From positions 7,468 to 69,657 of the forward strand of contig NZ_BMQQ01000034.1 in NCBI RefSeq assembly GCF_014648195.1: a stretch of DNA of 62,190 bases. Reading direction: 5' to 3'. This document shows, piece by piece, positions 17,843-25,523 of the stretch. A model generated the notes under the pieces. That model made no database searches. It had not been told where the DNA came from and saw only the letters and a list, made by a program, of their open reading frames with translations. This DNA is from Streptomyces purpureus (GTDB taxonomy: Bacteria; Actinomycetota; Actinomycetes; Streptomycetales; Streptomycetaceae). Position 1 is the stretch's first letter. Each line of letters begins with the position of its first letter. The translations under genes and the position numbers were made by a program.

Positions 17843-18712
17843 GTGGGGCGTGGGGATCTTTCTGATGAGCAGTGGTCGGTGTTGGAGTCGTTGCTGCCTG
17901 CGGCGGGTGTGAGTCGTAGGCAGCCGAGTCGGCGGCGGTTGATCGACGGAGTGCGCTGGCGGGTTCGAACCGGGGTGCCGTGGCGGGATCTTCCCGATGA
18001 GTACGGCCCCTGGCAGACCGTCTACGGGCTGTTCCGCCGCTGGCAGCGCGGGGGTGTCTGGGCCCGGCTGTTGACGCTGTTGCAGGCGCGGGCTGACGCG
18101 GCCGGGCTGATCACGTGGGAGGTGAACGTCGACTCCACCGTCTGCCGGGCCCATCAGCATGCCGCCGGTGCCCGCCGGGACGGGGCGGGGCAGAAGGAAC
18201 CACCCGGCGGACTCGGCGTCGAGCCGGACGATCACGGGCTCGGCCGGTCCAGGGGCGGATTCACCACGAAGATCCATCTGGCCTGCGAGCAGGGCCAGAA
18301 ACCGCTGTCTCTGCTGGTCACGGCAGGGCAGCGGGGCGACAGCCCCCAGTTCGAGCCGGTCCATGAAGCCATCAAGGTGCCCAGGCCCGGCAGCGGTCGG
18401 CCCAGGCGCAGACCGCTGCGGGTGCGGGGTGACAAGGCGTACTCGTCCCGCGCGAACCGGGCCTACCTGCGCAGGCGCGGGATCCGGTGCACCATCCCGG
18501 AACCGGCCGACCAGATCCGCAACCGCAAGCGCCGCGGGCGGTCCGGTGGCCGTCCGCCGGCCTTCGACCGGGAGGACTACAAGTCCCGCCACGCTGTTGA
18601 GTGCGGGATCAGCAGGCTCAAGCAGCATCGCGCGGTGGCCACCCGCTATGACAAGCTCGCCGTCCGGTTCGAGGCCACCGTCCAGATCGCGGCGATCCAC
18701 CAGTGGCTGTGA
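17843..18712 (+). CDS. IS5-family DDE transposase
   Basis: Product is 289 residues. The N-terminal DUF4096-like region (DLSDEQWSVLESLLPAAG, GVPWRDLPDEYGPWQTVY) is followed by a DDE catalytic core: Asp in EVNVDSTVCRAH, Asp in VRGDKAYSSR and Glu in HAVECGISRLKQHR, the expected IS5 spacing. Start is GTG 17843. It is not truncated or frameshifted. It catalyses cut-and-paste movement of the surrounding element. Confidence 0.92.
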   Translation: MGRGDLSDEQWSVLESLLPAAGVSRRQPSRRRLIDGVRWRVRTGVPWRDLPDEYGPWQTVYGLFRRWQRGGVWARLLTLLQARADAAGLITWEVNVDSTVCRAHQHAAGARRDGAGQKEPPGGLGVEPDDHGLGRSRGGFTTKIHLACEQGQKPLSLLVTAGQRGDSPQFEPVHEAIKVPRPGSGRPRRRPLRVRGDKAYSSRANRAYLRRRGIRCTIPEPADQIRNRKRRGRSGGRPPAFDREDYKSRHAVECGISRLKQHRAVATRYDKLAVRFEATVQIAAIHQWL

Positions 18713-18785
18713 ACCACCGGCCCGACGGGGCGTTCGTGCCATCCTGGCCGTCAGCTCGATCAGCACACGCATAAGGGGAGGGCCC

Positions 18786-19082
18786 GTGGCCGCCGAGTAC
18801 TACTGCGCCGACAGCGAGAACGGCGACCACATCGACGACCCCTCCGAGGACGCCTTGTTCATGCTGATCGGCGACCTGGACGGGACGGGCAACACCTTCG
18901 TCGTCATCCAGCCCGACGAAGACGACCCTGCCTGGTTCGCCTCCGTCGCAGTCCTGGACGAGGGCGGATACGAAGTCGTCCGCCGCGACACCACCCGCCG
19001 CGAACACGACGTCATCGTCGAGACCGACCGCGACCGCATCGCGGGCGACCTCACCAAATGGCTAGCCGCCCGCGCTTCCTAA
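18786..19082 (+). CDS. Small acidic passenger protein inside the IS5-type element
   Basis: Product is 98 residues, strongly acidic (runs such as QPDEDDPAWFASVAVLDEGG), with no cysteine pairs, signal peptide or membrane segment. It starts at GTG 18786 behind a strong AAGGGGAGG site and ends with TAA at 19080-19082, inside the right terminal repeat. That placement means the gene moves with the element. I do not recognise the family. The size and acidity would suit a DNA-mimic, immunity or immunity-like protein, but that is speculation. It is in the same direction as the transposase and 73 bases after it. Confidence 0.72.
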   Translation: MAAEYYCADSENGDHIDDPSEDALFMLIGDLDGTGNTFVVIQPDEDDPAWFASVAVLDEGGYEVVRRDTTRREHDVIVETDRDRIAGDLTKWLAARAS

Positions 19083-19094
19083 AACACGGCCTAG
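19080..19094 (+). repeat. Right terminal inverted repeat of the IS5-type element
   Basis: TAAAACACGGCCTAG pairs exactly with 17785-17799. Its TAA is the stop codon of the passenger gene, and its CTAG (19091-19094) is also the left junction of the next insertion sequence. Confidence 0.88.
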
Positions 19095-19104
19095 TGCTCT
19101 GACC
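19094..19104 (+). repeat. Left terminal inverted repeat of the IS630-type element
   Basis: GTGCTCTGACC, preceded by the duplicated TA at 19092-19093, is an exact inverted copy of 21050-21060. Confidence 0.85.
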
Positions 19105-19147
19105 ACATTGGTTCGCCGGGTTGGTGGTCGGGGCGGTTGGATGTTGC

Positions 19148-20299
19148 GTGACGTCCGATCCGAGTGCTGGGGGTGCGGTGGCTGAGCCTGTCCGCGTGCG
19201 CAGGTTGACCGACCAGGAGGGGCAGAAGCTGCAGCAGATCGTGCGTCGGGGCAGCACCAGTTCGGTCCGCTTCCGACGCGCGATGATGCTGCTGGCGTCG
19301 GCCGGCGGGAACCGGGTCCCGGTGATCGCCCAGCTGGTGCAGGCCGACGAGGACACCGTCCGGGATGTGATCCACCGGTTCAACGAGATCGGCCTGGCCT
19401 GTCTGGACCCTCGGTGGGCGGGAGGCCGTCCCCGCCTGCTCAGTCCTGACGACGAGGACTTCGTTGTCCAGACGGCCACCACCCGCCCGACCAAGCTCGG
19501 CCAGCCCTTCACTCGCTGTTCCATCCGCAAACTGCTGGCCCACCTGCGGAAAGTCCATGGGCGGGTCATCCGCATCGGCCGCGAGGCGTTACGCCGTCTG
19601 CTCGCCCGCCGCGGCATCACCTTCCAGCGCACCAAGACGTGGAAGGAGTCCCCGGACCCCGACCGCGAAGCAAAGCTGGACCGGATCGAGGAGGTCCTGG
19701 ACCGCTTCCCGGACCGGGTCTTCGCGTTCGACGAGTTCGGCCCGCTCGGCATCCGCCCCACCGGCGGTGCGGGCTGGGCCCCGGCCAGTCACCCCGAGCG
19801 GCACCCGGCGACCAACCACCGCACGCATGGCGTCAGGTACTTCCACGGCTGCTATTCGGTCGGTGACGACACGCTCTGGGGCGTCAACCGTCGGAAGAAG
19901 GGCGCCGCGAACACGCTGGCCGCGCTCAGATCGGTCCGCGCCGCCCGACCGGACGGCGCCCCCATCTACGTCATCCTGGACAACCTGTCCGCCCACAAGG
20001 GCGAGACGATCCGCCGCTGGGCGAAGAAGAACCGCGTCGAGCTGTGCTTCACGCCGACATACGCGTCCTGGGCCAACCCAATCGAAGCGCACTTCGGGCC
20101 GCTGCGGCAGTTCACCATCGCCAACTCCAACCACCGCAACCACACCGTGCAGACCCGGGCCCTGCACGCCTATCTGCGCTGGCGCAACGCGAATGCCCGT
20201 CATCCCGACGTGCTGGCAGCCCAGCGCCGCGAGCGCGCTCGTATCCGCAGCGAGAAGGGCATCCGTTGGGGCGGACGTCCCCTCGCCGATGCCGCTTGA
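19148..20299 (+). CDS. IS630-family transposase
   Basis: Product is about 383 residues. N-terminal helix-turn-helix regions (RVPVIAQLVQADEDTVRDVI) precede a DDE domain: Asp in VFAFDEFGPLGI, Asp in APIYVILDNLSAHKG and Glu in YASWANPIEAHFGPLRQF, matching the IS630/Tc1 pattern. The start is uncertain among GTG 19121, 19148 and 19178; the last has a GGGGGTG site. A TTA leucine codon at 19589-19591 is rare in Streptomyces and would make translation depend on the bldA tRNA. No truncation seen. Confidence 0.9.
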   Translation: MTSDPSAGGAVAEPVRVRRLTDQEGQKLQQIVRRGSTSSVRFRRAMMLLASAGGNRVPVIAQLVQADEDTVRDVIHRFNEIGLACLDPRWAGGRPRLLSPDDEDFVVQTATTRPTKLGQPFTRCSIRKLLAHLRKVHGRVIRIGREALRRLLARRGITFQRTKTWKESPDPDREAKLDRIEEVLDRFPDRVFAFDEFGPLGIRPTGGAGWAPASHPERHPATNHRTHGVRYFHGCYSVGDDTLWGVNRRKKGAANTLAALRSVRAARPDGAPIYVILDNLSAHKGETIRRWAKKNRVELCFTPTYASWANPIEAHFGPLRQFTIANSNHRNHTVQTRALHAYLRWRNANARHPDVLAAQRRERARIRSEKGIRWGGRPLADAA

Positions 20300-20328
20300 C
20301 CAGCCCGGCGACCTTGCCCGGCCGGGTC

Positions 20329-21033
20329 CTAGCAGTAGCCGTCCACCCTGGTGCCGGCTGGAGCGAGGTTGGGCCAGGGCTGTCCTGCTCTGTCGGAGGC
20401 AGCGGACCGTAGGAGGTCAAGAATCGTGCACCCCGGGTAGCCCCGAAAACTCGCGTAGGTGCCCCGGTAGTAGCAGCTCCAGTAGCTCACGACCCGCCGT
20501 TGAGTGCGCGCGAAGAAAGCAGGGTTGTCCACGAGGAACTGCCCGTAAGCGAGGTGGCCGCAGGTGCCGGGCGTGGCGAGATCACGGAGCTCATCACAGA
20601 TGACGACCAGGATCTCCAAGACGTACTCGCCAACCAGCTGCACGACGAAGGGGACGACCCATGGGTCCGTGGAACCAACGATCTTCTCCAGGTGGCGCTG
20701 CCTGACCATGCCGTCGCAGTGCCTTGAGTACAGGCAGTGCAGAAGCTGTTGCTGGCGCGACGAAAGCGACGCCACCCTGTCAGCTGGCGGCTCGTCGTTG
20801 TAGAGACGCCCTGGGATCAAAACCCGCTGGCCCTCGACAGCGACCGAGAACGAGGCATGCGGCTGGAGCCGAGAATCAGGCATCACCGCCAGGACTGCCT
20901 CGGCAGCGCTTGCAAGCTCGGCTGGGAACGCCGTGATCAATGGATTGCTGCGGTCGGAAAGCGGCTGCACGAGCCGAGCATAGGCGGATGCCTCGGCCAG
21001 GTAGCTGGCATTAATGGCCCCACACCCGCCCAA
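20329..21033 (-). CDS. Passenger gene of the IS630-type element, unknown function
   Basis: Product is up to 234 residues, lying between the transposase stop and the right terminal repeat on the opposite strand. It contains blocks such as VMPDSRLQPHASFSVAVEGQ, QQLLHCLYSRHCDGMVRQRH and RRVVSYWSCYYRGTYASF. No catalytic motif or membrane segment is obvious. Codon and amino-acid use look like a real protein. The start is unclear: the longest frame begins at TTG 21033 without a clear ribosome-binding site, and a GTG at 20970 is an alternative. I do not recognise a named family. Being inside the terminal repeats, it should move with the element. Confidence 0.7.
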   Translation of the reverse strand: MGGCGAINASYLAEASAYARLVQPLSDRSNPLITAFPAELASAAEAVLAVMPDSRLQPHASFSVAVEGQRVLIPGRLYNDEPPADRVASLSSRQQQLLHCLYSRHCDGMVRQRHLEKIVGSTDPWVVPFVVQLVGEYVLEILVVICDELRDLATPGTCGHLAYGQFLVDNPAFFARTQRRVVSYWSCYYRGTYASFRGYPGCTILDLLRSAASDRAGQPWPNLAPAGTRVDGYC

Positions 21034-21049
21034 CCCGGCGAAGGTATGC

Positions 21050-21060
21050 GGTCAGAGCAC
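21050..21060 (-). repeat. Right terminal inverted repeat of the IS630-type element
   Basis: GGTCAGAGCAC followed by the duplicated TA (21061-21062). The final C plus TAG also forms the CTA on the plus strand that is the methyltransferase stop. Confidence 0.85.
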
Positions 21061-22049
21061 TAGCGCCAGTCCGGCTGGAGCGTCCCGAGGGGCCAGACGT
21101 AGGGCCCTTCGGGATCGTCCAGCCATGCCCACTGGCGGCCGCCGCTGACGGTCACCCCGTACCGCTCGCGCCGTGGCCGCCGCTCGCGCTGCCAGAGCGA
21201 GAGCGCCTCGTGCGGATCGAGGCTGCCGGCGGTCAGTTCGAGCAGGAAGGCGAAGAGGTCGTTCTGCGCGGCCCGCCGGGGCAGCCCGCTCGGCCGGCGG
21301 CGCGGGGCCGGCGGGGTCGCCCCGCGCAGCGCCACGAAGTACGCCGGGCCGGGCAGGAAGCGTCCCTCGGCGTGGTCGGCGTCCCGGACCCGCAGCAGGA
21401 TCAGCCCGGTGGACAGCGGAGCGAGGATCAGGGCGCCCCGGGAGCACTGTCGCAGCCAGGCGGGCGGTACGGACGGCAGCGTGCAGGTCGCGATGATCCG
21501 GTCGAAGGGGGCGCGCTCGGGGCAGCCGCGCGCCCCGTCGCCGGTGTGGACGGCGGGGCGGTAGCCGGCCGCCGCGCAGTGGGCGCGCGCCGACTCGGTG
21601 ATCTCCGGGTCCAGGTCGACGGTGGTCACCCGCTCCTCGCCGAGCCGGTGGCACAGGAGCGCGGCGTTGTAGCCGGTACCGGCGCCGATCTCCAGGACGC
21701 GCTGCCCGTCCCGTACGTCGAGCGCGTCCAGCATCTCCGCCATCAGCGAGGGCTGGCTGCTGGAGGAGATCAGCTGGCCGTCGCGGACGCGGGTGGCCAG
21801 CGGGATGTCGCGGTAGGCGCCGCGCAGCCACCGCTCGCGCCGCGCGGGGTCGGGGTCCTCCCGCCAGAGCCGTTCGTAGCCGCCGGTCCCGGCGACGAAG
21901 TAGTACGGCACGAAGAGATGGCGTGGCACGTCCTCGAAGGCGGCCCGCCAGGCCGGGTCGGAGAGCACCCCGGTCCTGGCGATCTCGGTCACCAGTGCCT
22001 GCCGCGCCCGCGCGCCGTCCTCGGCGAATACGTCCTGCTGTGGCCCCAT
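21060..22049 (-). CDS. Protein-L-isoaspartate O-methyltransferase family protein
   Basis: Product is 329 residues. The SAM-binding motif VLEIGAGTGYNAALLCHRLG is central, preceded by SSSQPSLMAEMLDAL and followed by TVDLDPEITE and FDRIIATCTLPSVPPAW, the standard blocks of L-isoaspartyl methyltransferases. It has a ~120-residue C-terminal extension beyond the short repair enzyme, as in many Streptomyces paralogues, so the substrate may be something other than damaged proteins. The start at ATG 22049 (MGPQQDVFAEDG) has GGAGAGTGGAGG upstream; a longer frame to 22190 would overlap the divergent globin gene and is rejected. Its TAG stop lies in the CTAG beside the insertion sequence, so the protein is intact. 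Confidence 0.8.
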   Translation of the reverse strand: MGPQQDVFAEDGARARQALVTEIARTGVLSDPAWRAAFEDVPRHLFVPYYFVAGTGGYERLWREDPDPARRERWLRGAYRDIPLATRVRDGQLISSSSQPSLMAEMLDALDVRDGQRVLEIGAGTGYNAALLCHRLGEERVTTVDLDPEITESARAHCAAAGYRPAVHTGDGARGCPERAPFDRIIATCTLPSVPPAWLRQCSRGALILAPLSTGLILLRVRDADHAEGRFLPGPAYFVALRGATPPAPRRRPSGLPRRAAQNDLFAFLLELTAGSLDPHEALSLWQRERRPRRERYGVTVSGGRQWAWLDDPEGPYVWPLGTLQPDWR

Positions 22050-22167
22050 GCCTCCACTCTCCTGCGCGGGGCGGGGCCTGGCGAGCATGGCGCGCACCTG
22101 ACAGGGTCGTTCCGGCCGGAGTCCTGGTCCGCCGGTCCTAGGCCGGCCCGTCTGAGACGATGTAACC

Positions 22168-22572
22168 GTGAACAAGATTCCGCGCGGCACGCTTCAGGAG
22201 CAGACCTTCTACGAGCAGGTCGGTGGCGAGGAGACCTTCCGGCGTCTCGTCCGCCGCTTCTACCAGGGTGTGGCGGAGGACCCGCTGCTGCGGCCGATGT
22301 ATCCGGAGGAGGACCTCGGTCCGGCCGAGGAGCGGCTGGTGCTGTTCCTGATGCAGTACTGGGGCGGGCCCCGCACCTACAGCGACCACCGGGGCCATCC
22401 CCGGCTGCGGATGCGCCACGCGCCGTTCACGGTGGACCGGGCGGCGCACGACGCGTGGCTGAGGCACATGCGGGCGGCGGTGGACGAGCTGGGCCTGGCT
22501 CCGGAGCACGAGGAACAGCTCTGGAACTACCTGACGTACGCGGCCGCGTCGATGGTCAACACCGAAGGCTGA
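22168..22572 (+). CDS. Group II truncated haemoglobin (GlbO type)
   Basis: Product is 134 residues, the usual length. The proximal His is in RLRMRHAPFTV, distal-side aromatic residues are in RRFYQG, YWGGPRTYSDHRGHP is characteristic, and Trp is in QLWNYLTYAA, all matching group II (O) 2/2 globins. It binds haem and oxygen in the cytoplasm and is linked to oxygen or nitrosative chemistry. Start is GTG 22168, divergent from the methyltransferase with a ~118-base shared promoter region. Confidence 0.9.
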   Translation: MNKIPRGTLQEQTFYEQVGGEETFRRLVRRFYQGVAEDPLLRPMYPEEDLGPAEERLVLFLMQYWGGPRTYSDHRGHPRLRMRHAPFTVDRAAHDAWLRHMRAAVDELGLAPEHEEQLWNYLTYAAASMVNTEG

Positions 22573-22751
22573 CACGGCGCGCTGAGACAGCGCGCTGAGA
22601 CAGCGCCCGGAATGCGGCCCTCCGATTCCGGATGACGGTCACGATCGAGTCAAGGTCCCCGGGCAAGCGGTTTCCAGGGGCATGTGCCCTCTGAAACCAT
22701 CCCAGGGCGCCCACTGCGTGTGTGGTACTCGGGGCGGTTTCGGGGGGACGG

Positions 22752-23125
22752 GTGACGGGGTTCGTACTGCTGCGGGTCAGGGCGCACAGCTGGCGCGGCT
22801 GCGCACGATGGGGCTGACAACACGGCAGGGACGGCAGTTGCTGGCGCTTGAGGCCCTGCCGCAGGCGCTGCTCGCGGCGGTCGGCGGGACGCTGGTGGGC
22901 TGGGCGACGATCACGCTGCTCCCCCGGTGTGGACCTGGCCCGCCTGGCCCTGGCGGCCGCGCCGGGCCTCGCGCCGCTCGACGGGGCGCCGCTGCGGGCG
23001 GACCCGTGGTCGCTGGTGATCCCGGCGGCCGGCGTGGTGGCTCTGTCAGGGGTGGCTGCCGTGGCCCAGGCGTGGTGGGCGGCACGGCGCGGATCGACGA
23101 AGGAACTCAGGGCGGCAGAGACGCG

Positions 23126-23129
<4 letters not shown>
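22752..23129 (+). pseudogene. Remnant of an FtsX/MacB-type ABC permease gene
   Basis: Pieces of one permease appear in different frames. The start is GTG 22752 (VTGFVLLRVRAHSWR, typical N terminus). The text then jumps to C-terminal sequence (ARLRTMGLTTRQGRQLLALE) in another frame from about 22785. It shifts frame again at about 22920 to end with a final membrane segment and STKELRAAETR at the TGA of 23127-23129. So most of the protein (the middle) is deleted and there are at least two frame changes. The remnant overlaps the ATPase gene start in ATGA, as an intact permease-ATPase operon would. Confidence 0.75.
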
Positions 23130-24106
<977 letters not shown>

Positions 24107-24394
24107 GGACCGCGGGCCCTTGCGGGCACGGCCCGGGCGCCGGCATCGGCGTGGCCGGAGCCCGCCGGCTCTGCCGGACCACGGCCATGGAGGGGCAGAG
24201 ACTCGCCGCCGGCGCTGCGGCACGAGGGACTGCTCGCCACCCCGCGGCGGGGCCCTCGTCGCGAGCGTCGCAGACGACGAGGCGGGATCCCTGTCCGCCG
24301 AGAACCAGGCCCGCCACGCCCCGGGCCGAGCGGCCCTGGCCCGGGCGTCGGGCGCGGCATGGGGAAGCAGGTCCCGGCCGTGCCCGTCCCGCCG
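24107..24394. other. Intergenic region between convergent genes, possible hairpin
   Basis: This 288-base stretch separates the ABC ATPase and the next minus-strand gene. No supportable gene was seen. An 8-bp inverted repeat CCTCGTCG/CGACGAGG at 24254-24261 and 24275-24282 with a 13-base loop could act as a bidirectional terminator, but no T-run follows it. Confidence 0.4.
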
Positions 24395-25057
24395 TCAGGC
24401 GAGCGGGCGGACGCTCAAGGTCAGGCCCGAGCCCGGGGTGCGCAGGGCGATCGAGCCGTACGGGGTGCGCAGGCGGAGCCATGTGCCGGCGGTCAGGAGC
24501 GCCACCGGGACCTCCTGCGGCGGCAGGAAGCCGAGGGAGTGGGCCGCGTGGACCGCGCGCAGCGGCAGGGGGGTCTCCGCCAGCGTGCGGGACCAGATCT
24601 CGCGGCCGAGGCGGTCGCGCTCGGCGCGCGTGCGGCGCTCCGGCGGGAGTTCCTCGTCCCGGGCGCGGAACTCGGCGACCGCCGCGGCGACCGCGCCCCG
24701 CATCCCGGTGACGTCCGGCAGGCCCGGCAGTTCACGCCAGCCGCCGCGCGGCGGCAGGACGCCGGCCCACGGCGGGCCGGTGACCATGTCCGGGACGACC
24801 GCCTTGCCCGCCGTCTCCTCGATGCCTTCGAGGAGCTCCCCGGCCGAGACCGTACGGTCGAAGACGGCCGGGTCGGCGAGGCGGGCCGTACGGATCGCCA
24901 GGACCTCGAACGACGGCGGCCGGCCGAACACGGCGAGGGCCCCGCCCCCCGCCTGGAGGCGGACGGCGGCGGCCCGGTCGTAGTGGATCAGCCGGGCCAG
25001 GAAGGCGGCGAGGTCCGCCGCCTCCCTGGCGTCGGCGAAGTGGAGCGGCGCGGTCAT
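24395..25057 (-). CDS. Conserved hypothetical protein
   Basis: Product is 220 residues, soluble, with no signal peptide or membrane segment. Features include an N-terminal helical part (HFADAREAADLAAFLARLIH), a central FEVLAIRTARLADPAVFDRT, and a C-terminal beta-rich end. I do not recognise the family. It starts at ATG 25057 in an ATGA overlap with the upstream thioesterase gene, so the pair is co-translated and probably functions together with the upstream EttA/thioesterase unit only in the sense of sharing a transcript. Confidence 0.75.
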   Translation of the reverse strand: MTAPLHFADAREAADLAAFLARLIHYDRAAAVRLQAGGGALAVFGRPPSFEVLAIRTARLADPAVFDRTVSAGELLEGIEETAGKAVVPDMVTGPPWAGVLPPRGGWRELPGLPDVTGMRGAVAAAVAEFRARDEELPPERRTRAERDRLGREIWSRTLAETPLPLRAVHAAHSLGFLPPQEVPVALLTAGTWLRLRTPYGSIALRTPGSGLTLSVRPLA

Positions 25058-25521
25058 GCCGCGGCGGCCTCCTTGGTCACCCGCACGGCGCCACCGGCCG
25101 CGGCGGGCCGGGCGGGCTCGTCGAGGTACTCCTGGAGGAACGACTTCTCCTCGGCGGTGATCCGCCGCGGGCGCTGCGCCTCCAGGTCGAACGGCACGAC
25201 GACCGTCGAGGCCCGGACGTACACCGTCTCCGGGTCCTTGATCTCGTACGCGATCGTCAGCGACGCCGCGCCGATCTTCGTGACCCACGACTCGACGGTG
25301 ACCGGCTCGTGCCGGTGCACCAGCGGCCGTACGTAGTCGATCTCGTGCCGGGCCACCACGGACCCGCCGGAGAACGACGGCGAGCCGTCCCCCGGCGCCA
25401 GGCGGAACATGAAGTCGATCCGCGCCTCCTCCAGATAGCGGAGGAAGACGACGTTGTTGACGTGCCCGAAGGCGTCCATGTCCGACCAGCGCAGGGGGCA
25501 GCTGTAGAAGTGCCGGGCCAT
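25054..25521 (-). CDS. Acyl-CoA thioesterase, 4HBT hotdog family
   Basis: Product is 155 residues. The 4-hydroxybenzoyl-CoA thioesterase pattern RWSDMDAFGHVNNVVFLRYL has the catalytic Asp, and LVHRHEPVTVESWV follows; the length fits one hotdog domain plus an Ala-rich tail. It hydrolyses acyl-CoA thioesters in the cytoplasm. It begins two bases after the EttA stop, suggesting co-transcription. Confidence 0.88.
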   Translation of the reverse strand: MARHFYSCPLRWSDMDAFGHVNNVVFLRYLEEARIDFMFRLAPGDGSPSFSGGSVVARHEIDYVRPLVHRHEPVTVESWVTKIGAASLTIAYEIKDPETVYVRASTVVVPFDLEAQRPRRITAEEKSFLQEYLDEPARPAAAGGAVRVTKEAAAA

Positions 25522-25523
25522 CC

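Larger units (their letters stand above)
17789..19090 (+). mobile_element. IS5-family insertion sequence with a passenger gene
   Basis: This 1,302-bp element is bounded by perfect 11-bp inverted repeats (GCCGTGTTTTA) flanked on both sides by CTAG, the YTAR target type used by IS5 relatives. It contains a full-length DDE transposase gene and, downstream in the same direction, a 98-residue passenger gene whose stop codon lies within the right repeat. Both ends and the transposase look intact, so the element may still be mobile. Confidence 0.88.
19094..21060 (+). mobile_element. IS630-family insertion sequence with an opposite-strand passenger gene
   Basis: Perfect 11-bp inverted repeats (GTGCTCTGACC at 19094-19104 and its complement at 21050-21060) are flanked by TA, the IS630 target duplication. 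At 1,967 bp it is much longer than the usual ~1.1-1.2 kb of this family. The extra length is a divergent passenger gene (20329-21033, minus strand). The transposase is full length. The element starts with G and ends with C, so insertion into the TA of CTAG re-creates CTAG at both junctions. Confidence 0.85.

Noticed and set aside
22682..23125. N-terminal extension of the ABC ATPase
   Set aside because: The extension reads through the permease remnant and has no similarity to ATPase N termini; ATG 23126 overlaps the remnant stop as in normal operons.
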